Program-made: the position numbers and the translations under genes
Shown: positions 10,878 to 23,575 of the stretch, in pieces
Position numbering within the stretch: the first letter of the stretch is position 1
How the letters are laid out: each line of letters begins with the position of its first letter
The notes under the pieces: model-generated
The model's database searches: none
Seen by the model: only the letters and a program-made list of their open reading frames with translations
Told to the model about the DNA's origin: nothing
From: Protea cynaroides
Taxonomy: Eukaryota > Streptophyta > Magnoliopsida > Proteales > Proteaceae
DNA length: 64,000 bases
Direction of reading: 5' to 3'
Assembly: GCA_028583415.1 (NCBI GenBank)
Contig: CM053270.1
Coordinates: 47,942,663 to 48,006,662, forward strand

Positions 10878-12458
10878 GGGAAAAAGACAGTTGCCTCCCC
10901 TGTAACTTACCTTATTGACAGTTGACCCTCAATGGTTTTGAAAAAGATAGCTACCTCCCCTAACAAACTATTAAAATCTAAATAGCCCCAATTTTTAACG
11001 GTGTTAAAGTTAAATTTTTTATGGACAACTCTACCCTCAACCTTTTACCCCTACTTTAAATCTTATTACTGTTAAAAGACCAATATAATCCTTTTATACC
11101 CAACTAAAATAAACCCTAATCTCATCTTCTTCTCATTCTCCCTCACGTTTTTTCTGGCAGAGATGATATGTTGGACTCAAATGCAAGCGGAGCGATTACA
11201 GGCGACCAGTGAGGCAAAACTCCTTGATTAAGCTCTGGTTTTGATTTCCATGAGTTGGTATTCTGATTTGTGTTTAATCATATTGGATTCTCATTCTTAA
11301 TATGAAGAAATTCATATTCTGGTTCTCCTTCGCTCTTCCCTGCTGATAGCCCCTCTGATTCCTTTGGATATATATATAATGGGTGAGTTAATTAAAGTAC
11401 TTGTCGAATCAAGAGAGAAGAGTGAGGTGTGAGAGAAAATGGCAGAGGGAAAAAAAAGGGGTTGGGGATCTCTGAATTTTGGTGAGGAGAAAATTTGTGA
11501 GAAGTCAGTTGCAGCAGAAAAAGAAGGGGAAGAATCGGGGTTTGAGGAGAGAGAAAGCTAGGAAAGGGAGGAGAAATGGCATTCAACAACTAATCTGGCT
11601 TTTGATTTCAACATTGAAGGAAGGGCAGAAGCTACCAGGACAGGAAGTAGGAGAAGAAACCAAAGAAGAATAGGAGATAAAATGGTAGTGGATTAAGGGC
11701 GGCTGGAATGGGAGAAAGATGAGGGAAGATAGGAGTGAAAATAGGGATTGAAAATCTTGAGAGATTTTAGGAGAAAAGAAACCGAAGAAGAATAGGAGAT
11801 GATTGGAATGTGAGAAAGATAATGTGAGAAAGATAAGGGAAGATAGGAGTAAAAATAAGGATTGAAAATTTGGAGAGATTTTAGGAGAGAAGAAACCGAA
11901 GAAGAATAGGAGACTATTGGAATGGGAGAAAGATGAGGGAAGATATGAGTGAAAATATGGATTGAAAATTTGGATAGATTTTAGGAGAGAATAAACCGAA
12001 GAAAAATAGGAGAGAAAATGGCCGTCAACTAAGGGCAACTGGAATGGGAGAAAGATGAGGGAAGATATGAGTAAAATAGGGATTGAAAATCTGGAGAGAT
12101 TTTAGGAGAAATTGCTTCAATATTCAAGGATTTGCAGCAGTAGAGAGCCCCGAAGATGAAGGTGATTCACGGGTTTGGAAATCATAAAAAATGTAAGCTT
12201 GACTGTGGTGAGCAAATGGGGAAGTAGTAACCTTATTAAATAGTAAGGGTAAAATAGGTAGTTCATCTCTCCAAAAGGGTAGTTTGATCTTTAAAAAAAT
12301 ATTGGACTCCCACCATTACCATCTAATGGAATATTCTTAACGCGTGGGGCTATTTGGATTTTAATAGTTTGTTTAGGGGAGATAACTGTCTTTTTCAAAA
12401 CCATTGGGGGTCAACTGTCAATAAGGTAAGTTACAGGGGAAGTAACTGTCTTTTACTC
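10878..12458. mobile_element. Non-autonomous Mutator-like element 1 (1581 bp)
   Basis: Terminal inverted repeats of about 110 bp start GGGAAAAAGACAGTTGCCTC on the left and, read in reverse, GAGTAAAAGACAGTTACTTC on the right. Both continue through CCCTGTAACTTACC and a second shared stretch. Perfect 9 bp direct repeats AAAAAAATA flank it (10869-10877 and 12459-12467). The related interior copy near 22447 lacks the insert and serves as an empty site. There is no transposase; the middle is a purine-rich tandem array. A 9 bp duplication with long TIRs is typical of MULEs. Confidence 0.88.
11690..12115. repeat. Purine-rich tandem array inside MULE 1
   Basis: Four units of about 105-120 bp, each starting near TGGAATGGGAGAAAGATGAG and ending near GAGAGATTTTAGGAG. 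On the minus strand the array keeps one frame open, giving a repeated Ser/Phe/Leu-rich 151-codon ORF that I regard as a by-product of the repeat, not a gene. Confidence 0.7.
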
Positions 12459-14776
12459 AAAAAAATAAAAGCAAAGACCATAATATATGTAAGTAAACTG
12501 TTATCAAACTGTTATTATTAAGTAACATGTTTGAGACAATTTACAAATTCAAAGCAAGGGCTCTTGTCTTGAGCCATTTAAAATAAATAAATAAATAACC
12601 ATACATAACTCATAAAGACTAAACTATTGTAAAGACTTAAACTGAGTACAAGACCTTTATGACAACCTACTGGTGGCCAAGGTTTTGTTGAGAGTTAAAT
12701 GTTAGAAACAAAGCATGATTGGTTTTCTAGCATTGCAATCACATCTAAGAATCTTATAACAAAGTGGGGTAGACCAATAAGTTAGTAACTTTAGTTAATC
12801 ACCAACCAAGTATTAGTGGTGAATTTAGGCAAGGGTTGTGATGTAAAGCAACCTAGGCTTCCCAAAATAATGGATTAAGTGAAATTAAACAAGGTCCCAC
12901 ATAAGCACGAGTTGTATGAAATTGATAGATTTGCAGGACTTTAGAGAAATGGTCGTAACTTCTTCAATACAGATTGGAATGACATAATTTCAGTGACAAA
13001 TGAAAGATATGTCACGAGACTATAAATTCTTGTAAATAATGTTTTCCCAAATTCTTAGTAAAATGTATGCCTAAATGGATTTAACTTGACGTGAAGGATA
13101 TGAATAGATTTTGAAAAATTTCTAAGGATCCAAGATCAAGAAAGTAAATTTATGGAGTTAAGGAAAAGTAACTCAATTCTCTTTTAGGATGTAAGTTCTA
13201 ATATGGGCTTGCAACTCTTTTAGGATGCAAATATAGATAAAAAAAACTCAAAATCTACAAGGGCGATGTAAAACACTTCTAAGATTCAAGAGATGAACAC
13301 TTTAAGGTGCAAGGAAGAAGACTCTAGAAGGACTCTCTTAGTCAAACCATATGAAGAGTCACACTGATAAAAAATGTATAGAGAGGTTTTAAGAAGAATG
13401 TCCATATCCCCCAAAACACATGAAAAGACTATTCTGTATATGTCCAATAAAAGATCATAACTCTCTCAATAAAGCTTGGATTCATCTCGAATTAGAACCA
13501 TATCAATTCTGACTCATAAGACTACAACATTTATTTTTGGGTATTTTGAAATTCAAAATATAAATCCTTCAAGAATATCCTTGAACTCAGTACATGTGCT
13601 GGAAATTGGTTTTTTTTTTCACAGCATGAACACATGGGCTAGTCTAGACTTAGTTATGATGGTTCCAAAATAAAGGCTTATGATGCTTGTGAACCATAGT
13701 TGAGATTGGTTTTATTTTGGATTTTGGTTAGAATGTGGACCGACCTTATAAGAGCTTGGGGCTGGTTTGCTTAATAGGGAGTTATCGTGGACCACTACAT
13801 GAGTATAGACTTGGACTGCATTAGTATATAGCAGATAGAGTGAGGTATTAGAGAAGGCCCTTACATGGTCTCATTTAGGATACACCCAAGTAAAGCTAGG
13901 AATAAAAAATGTAGAAATAAAAAAGAAGTTGATTAAGTGATAGAAACATATGTAGAAGTATAATGGAATATTTAAGGAAATTGATTTGGGGAGAACTTCC
14001 TTCTACACAAATGAAAGAAGACAACTCTAAAGTTTGAAACCCGAGTCTTAGTAAAAAGGGCAGAAAAGCCAGGTCTGGTTACAAGTGTGACTTAAGGTGA
14101 AACCGAAAGTACAACCAAATAGTCACAATTACTTTCATTCTATCTTTGAATAGATGCTCTGGAGGCAAACACCAATCCGACAGTGTTTCTGGAGCCTTAG
14201 AGAAGGTCCGCAATGAAAATTTAAGGTAAGGGTTTCCTTAAATTATTCATTGGATTTTAAATGATATAGCATCTAAACTCGGTGACGTTAAGTTAAGATT
14301 TATGATATTGTGGTAGTAAGGAGAAAATGATCAGATAACAGAAGCTGGCCATTGGTTATTCTCGAGGTATTCCTTGATGGTATGGAAATATATTGCCTTA
14401 GTATTACCTATCCATGCCCTTACTACTAATACAAATCAAGAATTAGTGCAGCTGTTTTGAGATGTATTATAGATCTCAGCATTGGAGTATAGCCATCACT
14501 ATGTATTAATTAGAGCAATGGGATTCTTGGATTGTGTTGTGAGAAATTACTCAGTATTAGTAGTGATAGTACTTGAGTATTAGTAAACTGATAAGGATTA
14601 CAATGGCATAAAAGTGAATTGGAGAAAATCCAAGGGATTGACAGAAATAGATATAGTATAGCAGCATGAAGGGTACATCTACAAAATAGGAATTTTAAAT
14701 ACCGAGTTAGTACTCACAAGATGTTCAACTCGATGTGTGAGAGATAAGGAGGAGAAGTGACTAGTAATGCCAAAAC

Positions 14777-17002
14777 TGTCACACCCCAATTCTGACTGAA
14801 CCAGAAGTGTGAATGACCACCATTAAACCAATGGTTTACACTAGGATCCCAAGAAGACTGTGTTGACACACAAACGAACGCACACTAACCACAATCAAAA
14901 TATAATAATACAATGAAAGACTTAATAAATGAACTGAGTAATCCATTGATAAATAAATAAATTATTCTAATTATTCAATGAACCAAAACGTAAATAAATC
15001 CCTATTACAATGTCTTATAAGTCAACTGAAAGAAAATAGATACTAAATCCTAGAGGTACACGCAGAAGTGGCACTCACATGACTCGTCATGCTCGTTGAA
15101 CCCTGCTTGCACATCCAAAGCAACAATACTACCATACACTGGAGCATCCATGTAGTCCTCTACAGTGTAACCTGCATCAACATCTGAAAAAGAATATATA
15201 TATATTCAGGGTGAGCTCACAACTTAGCTCAGTAAGAAAATCAGACAATGCGACAAGCAATATGCATGAATAACATTCATATATGGTTTGGTATAACTTG
15301 CAGAGTGTTACGGTAAGCAAAGGCTGCCACCACACCTCCATGCCCGAGAGTGTGAGTACGCCCAATGGATCACACACCGCTGTCACCCTACATCACTCAC
15401 TCCGGTATAAAGATGAAGCTAAAGTTGGGTGGTCAGGCTAAGCCACATCACCACGTTCTCCCCCTGATATCCTACATCGCACCAATACCTACACCCCTAT
15501 TAGCGAAGGCTTACAAGTGAGTTCATCATTAATCAATCCTACATGTCATCACAGTATCCAAGGCCCTATCCTAGTATAGCTCTCTACGAAATAAAGATAG
15601 GGCTTAAGTCTGGAGCCAGGCCATAGACTACAATACCATGTCCTCCCCCTGATACCCTATCCATATCAAGCATGCTAAGATAGTAGCGACACAAAAATGA
15701 GTTAGTGTGAAGAATGATCCAAGACCCCGGGCCCTTCCCATTTTATACACCAATGAAAACAATCACATGTCTAACTATCACAACATAGCATAGCGAGTAT
15801 GCATGCACAAGTATAATAACAGAAAGTAAAAATGACATGTTAATATGCACAACCATCACGCCACATAAACAAGAGTAATTAACAACGTTTTACTATTATT
15901 AGTTAATTAAGGTTTAAGTACGATTCCCTTACCTGACGCTTGATTGCAAGCTTTCTCTAGGTCACAGAGCCCAACCTTGCTATCAAAAGTCCTACATATC
16001 ATTAGGGTTTGGTTAGAATTGGGTTCATAGGGTTTACGTTGGTCGAAAACCAACTTGGTAGAAAATTCCCCAATTGCACATACCGGTCACAGGTCACTGT
16101 ATAGATGATGTGACCGGTATGTCCCAGTGAACAAACCTGACAAGTTTCCCGAGGGGTACTCGTCACAATACCGGTGGCACCTGGGTGCCATCGGTATAGT
16201 TGATCGATATGCCTCCGTACCTCCTACATTTGATCTCATCTTTCGTTGGTCTTTCGACTTGACTTCTAGAGTTTTTCCTAACCATTATAGGCTTAAGCAA
16301 TGTATTAGGGTTTGTTTTATCTCCCGATGTGAAAACACAGAGACAAAGGGCTAATTTTTTCAAATCCTACATTCTAATGAACCTTAGTTTAGAATTCAGA
16401 TCTAGGGTTCATCGAACGAACTAGGGTTTATCGACGAAATAGGGTTTTGGGTCAATACCTAGTCTTTTATGGTATTGATCATAATTTAATCCAACCTATG
16501 AACAAGATAGGTAAAGTACTCACCGTTGGTCTATCAACTACGATGTTCTTCTTCCAATGGAGTCTCCTCTGCAATCTTCCTCAGCTCATTTATCCTCTTC
16601 AGATCTCTTTCTCGTCTCTAGGGTTTTGTGAGAGTCAACAAAAGGATCTAAGGAGCTTAGGAGTTAATATATAGACTAGGGTAGGTTTTAGGAGCGTTTC
16701 TTACATAAGGAAGGTCTCTAGGATTGCGATTTGGAAAGTGAAACCCACTGTGATTCTTTCCCAATTTGAACAGTTAGCCTGTATAAACATACCGGTTGAC
16801 TGTTCATATGACCGGTATGTAGACTAATATCATGAGACCGGTATGTCTCGTGACACTTTCCATTTGGTCAATTTTGACTATTTTCATACCTGGACTTCTG
16901 GTTAGTCATCCGCTCATCCCGTTTGGTCAGATTATGATTGAAAGACCTGTCACGACAATAAATATAGGTTTAGATTGATGTTTGTGGAGTGCGGATCCTA
17001 CA
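14777..17002 (-). repeat. Solo chromovirus LTR B (2226 bp)
   Basis: Starts TGTCACACCCC and ends GCGGATCCTACA, with a perfect 5 bp duplication AAAAC at 14772-14776 and 17003-17007. No PBS or polypurine tract adjoins it, so it is a solo LTR left by recombination. It is inserted in the LARD-like interior. Its promoter-flanking blocks (16075-16205 and 16775-16860) are rich in ACCGGTATG in place of the GGGTCG of LTR A. Confidence 0.92.
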
Positions 17003-18769
17003 AAAACCCTTGAGGAGATTAAGGACATATCATTAAATGCGTGAAAAGGAAATGATCTCGGGCTAACTCTAACAATGTAGGAGGATAGTGGCCATAATAT
17101 TAAACTACTGTATAGAATATACAGTGCAACATTCAACCAACCCTTTTGATTATAAATGATGCACAATGCACATACCTAATTTTAAAATGCCATGCCTTGA
17201 CAATAAACATTTTCAATTCAACCTGTCAAGTTGATTTACAAAGTTTTCTCCTTTAGATTTAGTCTTGACCATACTAATCTAAGTTTTCATCTTGTTCGAC
17301 AACATGAATAAAGATATGAGTCGATAGAACAATATGAAAACTAAGTGCAACTTTTCGATTATACACATGAGTTTGTGGATGCGCATAATTCTCCAGATTT
17401 ATTTTCGTAATGTCTTGATCAATGGAACCATGAACTCCTAAGAACATATGACCCATAGGTCCAAGACCTTCAGAGCCCTACCTCTACGTCTTCGGACCAA
17501 CCTGCAACCTAATGACCATTGGTTGTCGGTTTTGTTACCTCAGATTTACTTTTGAACATTCAAATCTAGGTTTACCAGATAAGATGAAAGTTCTTTATCA
17601 TATTCGAAACAAAGGAAGAAATTGCTTTTGGGGTATATGTTATAATTCTTTCATTTCCCAACATCTGCTCATAAAATGTTTATTTAATGAAAGAATTATT
17701 TGAAGAAAGACACTTGAATCAGATCATATTCTATAGCCAAGGAACCTCAGGTGAAATAATAGAGTATCTACTTTTTGAGATTTGTTGGATAGACAGATAT
17801 GAGTCATGGTCTGTAAAAGGTTGCAGAAGTAAGAAGCTAGAACTACCAAGAGTAGTTAGTAATAGTAGATGGTTCCTAAAGAGGATTATAGATGGCTCGT
17901 CAGTGTAAATCTTGATAAGATTAGAGATTCCTAAAAGCGTACCTAAGTGTAGATACAAGATGGAATAAGAGTTATGAGATTGATCGTACTTAGATTAGTG
18001 AAATTACTATTGAGTTATTTTCAATGTTAATAATATGATTGAGTAATGACCAAGAGAGTTTGGTTGAATTGTTGAGATATATAAGAAGGGATATCAGGAT
18101 AGAGAAACAGTGATAAAAGAGATATAAGCTAATGATTGCAATATGAGATTATTGGTGATAATCTTTGAAAACCATAAGAGATAAAGGGGTTACTACTACA
18201 TGGAATCATTGACTTACATAAGAGCCAATGAAGGATTTTTGGAATGTAGGGCCGATATGTATGAAAGTAGGGTTATCACCATAGTAATGTCGAAGTATTG
18301 AATTTCCATTGGAGCTGAATTATATTGATGATTAACTTTATGATCTTATCTAATGTATGCCTACTGATTGTGATGGATGCAGCAAAAAACCAATTAGTCT
18401 AAAAGGGATGTATGAGTGCATATTGAGGTTAAAAGGAATTAAGGCAAAAAAAGCAAGGAAAAAGCATATGAACATGTGAGAGGTGAAATTATCGGTAACT
18501 AATGACAGAAGATTAGTTCCATAAGGAGATTTTCTAGTATCCAGATACAAATATAGACGAAGAGGTTTATTGAGCAATAATATGTCCTAGAGGTAAAGAA
18601 GAATGAATAAGAGAAGTGATATTGTCTTACGTGTTCCAAATTATTCAGCAGCATGTAAAATTTTGGCTACAAATTTTTTTTTTAAGGTGGGGAGAAAGTA
18701 AGACCCTGCTTCTAAGTGGAAGCCTAATGGTGTATAGTTGGGTGAATCACATATTAATTAAGTATGTGA

Positions 18770-18806
18770 ATTTTGGGGACAAAATTCCTTTAAGGTGATG
18801 AGAGTA
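18770..18806 (+). promoter_or_regulatory. Polypurine-tract region before right LARD LTR
   Basis: GGGGACAAAATTCCTTTAAG followed by GTGATGAGAG leads into AGTAAAACCC. This is the usual arrangement at the 3' end of plant Ty3 elements, where the polypurine tract abuts TGTAARACCC. A second similar junction (TTTAAGGTGGGGAGAAAGTA, then AGACCC) lies about 108 bp to the left, so the exact LTR start is uncertain. Confidence 0.6.
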
Positions 18807-21800
18807 GTAAAACCCGTACCTAGAAAACCTGGCCTAATAGAATTTCTGTTGTACTAGGAGGGTTTTCCATCACCAACCAAACGCATTCCCAAGTCATTAA
18901 TAAGAAATTTGGTTGCACCAATAGTGGATCGAATTAAAAATAAAATAAAAGTTACAATTTAAGTCTTAGATACCAGCGTCGATCACTAGGGCCGGTCGGT
19001 AAACCCGAGGGGGTAGCAACCGGGACCATCGATTGGGCAGGCTAGATTGGCCATCCATGGGATCTAATTATTTGAATCTGTTTTAAAAGTTGTATGGAAA
19101 TATTCCCTGGACCCATGGATGGATCCAGTGGGTCCCAACCCTATCCTAACCACCTTAGAGTTGTTAAAGGGAAGGAACCCTCTTCCAACTCAATTATTTT
19201 CCACTTGGCATCTCCCTAGAGTCCCTTACTCTAACTAGAAGTTTACTCTAAGAGGAAGACTTCAATTAGTATGACTCCTCCTCTAATTAACCTCCCCATT
19301 GAGTACATATTCATCATAAAAATTATAACGTGCTCTCAGAGAGGGAGGGAGAGTTGAGAAAGAAGGAGAAGCTTTATGGAAAGGAAACTCGAAGAACTGT
19401 CAACATCCATTGACAGTGCCGATCTCTACTCAAACAACTATTGGTAAAACTCCTTAAACCTTACTGTAGCTTCTTAAAGTAGAGTGTAATACTAGTCTTT
19501 TGTTAGATCTAATATCATTCCTTGGTGAAGTTTTGTTCTTCATTAATGGTAGAACAGAGTATTGTCTTTCCTATACCGAGAAGATGTGTTCTCGATGGTA
19601 TTCAATGTAAACCTTAAATCCATCTTGGAATTAAACTCAAGATTTTGATGCCTAGACCTAGGAGGTACATCCCTAATCGACCCTACAAGGCCAAATAATA
19701 ATAGAGTAAATTAATGGTGAAACTCTGACAAGAGGGAATACTGATGGACTTAAATGGAAGGGGTCTGAAAGCATGTTTGGATGGAGCTCTGGAGGTGAAA
19801 TCTGTGCCTCCGGATAGGCCTCAGACTCTAGCTAGTCGTAGCAGCAGGATGGAACACCGGATGGAACCCCGTGCAACCGCCAACTTCTAGAATGTAAGGA
19901 AAACTGGCCAGTGTTAGAACCTGATTTTGCAATAATGTTTTGACCAACCTAAACATGGAATTTTGATCTGAAATTTGTAAGCAATATTCTATTATAAGTG
20001 TCGTTGATACTGCAAAAATAATGAGATTGTTTCAATGTGGGATGAGGGAGATATGGTCTCTGCAAGTTTCTGTGCACAGACTGAAACCAATTCTGTAAGT
20101 CCAACTTGGAAGACCTAGTTAATAGGGTTACACTTGTTGGAATGATATGAAATTTGGAGGAGACGTTATATTTTAAGTCTAGTTTCATAGAAAAGAAACT
20201 TGAGGTGATTTGATCTAGGATAGTATACTTATGACCATTGGAAGAGGCAAAGGTCAGATTCTGGTGGAATCTCAGAGCTATCTGAACGTTGCCATGGACG
20301 ATGGATCCTAAGATCCGGCCTATGGACTGGCCAACCCCAGAAAGGCCACTGGAAGTGATCAGACATAGCAACAGTCATTGCTACAATATCGACCAATGTT
20401 GTGACCGACCATTGGCAAAATGTTTAGACCTTTTTCGGATGCTATGGCGGTCGAGATATGTGCGACCGAGCCATTGACCGGCGAACCCTAGACTTCTATA
20501 ATTTGGTAATGAGTAATGTAGAATCTGTAACCAATAATTCTACACTCTGAATAGGTGTAGAGCATATAAAAAATATTGATTATTCTAGCATGGACAACAT
20601 CGACTCACATGGTACGAATAACAAGGATAACAAGAAATCAGGCGAGGAACAGAACCCCTGATTTATTTTGGAGTGTTTATAATATGTTATTATTGTGCCG
20701 TAAGTTGCTGTGATAACAAGTCATCCATTATGTATTCTTCTATGCATTGCATCTATATATGAATCTTGTGATTATGTAATGATTTGTGCTTTCTTATGAT
20801 TGTGTGATGATTAATGGTATCTTGCGATTATGTAATGATTATGACCCAGTGGATAGGGGTGAAATGGTCGAGGAACACATGATCCGATTTGCTAGGCAAA
20901 TCTAAACGAGTATGTCACTCACCCCTAGCGGGATGACAACATCTTGGGGGGAAATTGATGGTCTGGGATTCTTACTAGGATTGGTGAGAGGGATACATCA
21001 GATGACATGTAAAATTGGTTAGTGGCACTACCCCCTATAAGCAACCCTAGCCAGTAGGGGGTCAGGTACTGGTAGAGTGGAGTGATGAGGGAGAATGATC
21101 GATAGTGTTTGTTGGAGCGTCACTGGCCAGACTTGCTGCTCAATCACCATTCTGATTGGGATCTTACGTGGCTTTACCAGGGCTATTGGTGTAGGCTGGT
21201 AAGTACCCATTCACTATCATGCATGGAGGTTATGGTCAGCTTCTAGGAAGTGTGGCTAGGACTTACCATAGTACACTAGCATACATTATACTTGACCTTG
21301 CTTGCTAATAATCTGATCATATATTTTTGTTTGCTTGCTTGTATCCCATTGGGATTCGGATGACCGGAATGGGATGACCGTCTTGGTCCTAAGGTACGGC
21401 TATTTTTAGGACTGGTTAGTTACATAAACCCCATGTTTATGACCCTGGCCAGTAGGGGGTTAAGTACTGGTGTGGGATTGGGGACGAGGGAGGTGACTTA
21501 GCGGTGTTTGTTGGAGTGTCTCTGACTAGGGCCAACCTGTACCAAACTCACGATTGGGATGTCGCGTGGGAGCACCAGGGCTATTAGTGTAGGCTAGTGA
21601 CTATCCAAACACTCTTGTGCGTGGAGATTATAGTCAGCTTCTAGGAAGTGTGGCTAGGTCTTACCTTAGCACATGACAAACATTACCAGACTATTAAATT
21701 GAATACTATCTTATGCATTATTGCTTGCATGAATGTTTTATTGCTCATTGAGCTCAAGTTGACGAGCTCACCCTTATGTATACACCTTTTTTTTAGATTT

Positions 21801-22286
21801 TATTGCAAGTTCACTATGATTGAATTTGGGGAGCTTTTCCTTATGCTATTGGTGATTTCAGTGACAAGTGGACAATGTTTGCAACCTGGATTATTTGCTA
21901 TACATGTGTCTTCAGAGGTCAAGTTGAAGATTAATAAAGTGTTGACTTAGTTTTAGTACCCTTGATCGGACATGTTGTCCATTACTATGTGTTCCAGTAT
22001 TTTATTTGAAGTACTACATTATGTCTTGAATCTTGTTGAAACAGAATAACACATGTTATTGTTGTATAAATATCATTAGAATCCATCAGTGTTAATACCC
22101 CAAATTTAATAAGTGTTCTATTGTATTTTACATTTTACTCTGATTATGTGGTGGTGATTGTGTTATGGGATGAGGTGGTGTGATGTGTGCCTTGCGTCGT
22201 GATCTTGACTGTTAATAGGGCAGCTATAAGCATTCTATTTATAGCCCCAGCGTGTGCCAAAAGATATTTTTTTTGGGGGTGTAACA
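18807..22286 (+). repeat. Right LTR of LARD-like element (about 3.48 kb)
   Basis: Matches 7318-10706 with many point differences and small indels. It is preceded by a polypurine-like tract (3' LTR character) and followed by a PBS and interior sequence (5' LTR character), so it is shared by two bodies. It shows the same internal duplication as the left LTR (near 21040-21260 and 21435-21665), so that duplication predates insertion. A possible TATA box, CATCTATATATGAATC, lies at about 20749-20764. No ORF has family features. Confidence 0.78.
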
Positions 22287-22289
22287 ACT

Positions 22290-22301
22290 TGGTATCAGAG
22301 C
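22290..22301 (+). promoter_or_regulatory. Second primer binding site of LARD-like array
   Basis: TGGTATCAGAGC three bases after the right LTR. A 3' LTR at the end of a simple insertion would be followed by flanking DNA, so this PBS shows that a second copy starts here. Confidence 0.92.
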
Positions 22302-23568
22302 ATGATGCTCTATCACACTTTACACCATATCCATTGCTTGTAACACTACTACTTGGGAAAACTGATGATTAGGGTTTAATTAAAAACATTATAAGAACAA
22401 ACATAATAGTAACAGAAAACTCTTTTGAAAGTTGTAAAAACCAAATTAGAAGAAACAAAATAAAGACCATAATATATGTAAGTAAACTATTTTCATTAAG
22501 TAATATGTTTGTGACAGTTTACAAATTCACAACAATGGCTTTTGTCTTTAGCCATTCAAAATAAATAAATAAATAAATAACCATACATAACTCATAAAGA
22601 CTTAAACTGAGTAGAAGACCTTTATGACAACCTACTAGTGGCCAAGGTTTTGTTGAGAGTTAAATGTTAGAAATAAAGCATGATTGGTTTCCTAGCATTG
22701 CAATGGCATATAAGAATCCTATAACAAAGTGGGGTAAACCAATAAGTTAGTAGCCTTAGTTAATCACCAACCAAGTATTGGTGGTGAATTTAGGCAAGGA
22801 TTCTGATGTAAAGCAACCTAGGCTTCCCGAAATAACTGATTAACTGAAATTAAACAGGGTCCCACATAAGCACGAGTTGTATGAAATTGATAAATTTACA
22901 GGACTTTAGAGAAATGATCGTAACTTCTTCAATACAGATTGAAATGATATGATTTCAGTGACAAATGAAAGATATGTCACAAGACTATAACTTCTTGTTA
23001 AGAATGTTTTCCTAGATTCTTAGTAGATGGAATGCCTAAATGGGTTAAACTTGACATGAAGGATATGAATAGATTCTGGAAAATTTCTAAGGATGCAAGA
23101 GCAATAAAGTAAATTTGGAGTTATGGAAAAGTAACTCAATTCTCTTTTAGGATGTAAGTTCTAATAAGGGCTTGTAACTCTTCTAGGATGCAAATAGAGA
23201 TAGTAAAGCTCAAAATCTACAAGGATGAAGTAAAACACTTCTAGGATTCAAGAAATGAACACTTCAAGGTGCAAGGAAGAAAACTCTAAAAGCACTCTCT
23301 TAGTCAAACCATATGAAGAGTCACACTGGTAAAGAATGTATAGAGAGGTGTTAAGAAGAATGTTCATATCCCCCAAAGCACATGAAAAGTCTATTCTGTG
23401 CATGTCCAATAAAAGATCATAACTCTCTGAATATAGCTTGGATTCATCTCGAAGTAGAACCATGTCAATTCTGACTCATAAAACTACAACCTTCATTTTT
23501 GGGTATTTTAAAATTCAAAATATAAATCCTTCAAGAATATCCTTGAACTCAATACATATGTTGGAAAG
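22302..23568 (+). mobile_element. Partial second LARD-like interior
   Basis: Collinear with 10722-13598 except for the missing Mutator-like insertion. Homology stops abruptly near 23568, where the sequence switches to the antisense leader ORF of a minus-strand chromovirus copy. No coding content. It provides the empty site for MULE 1. Confidence 0.8.
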
Positions 23569-23575
23569 TGTGTAT

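Larger units (their letters stand above)
10722..18806 (+). mobile_element. Non-coding interior of LARD-like element (interrupted)
   Basis: After removal of the Mutator-like insertion (10878-12458) and the solo LTR (14777-17002), the interior is about 4.3 kb. No frame shows gag, protease, RT, RNase H or integrase motifs, and open frames are under about 80 codons. With long LTRs, PBS and polypurine tract but no protein, it fits a large retrotransposon derivative (LARD) mobilised in trans. Its first 1.3 kb are repeated at 22302-23568. Heavily decayed coding sequence cannot be fully excluded by eye. Confidence 0.65.

Noticed and set aside
11583..12038. 151-codon minus-strand ORF rich in Ser, Phe and Leu
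   Set aside because: It is the translation of the purine-rich tandem array in MULE 1; every unit gives the same peptide and no domain is present.
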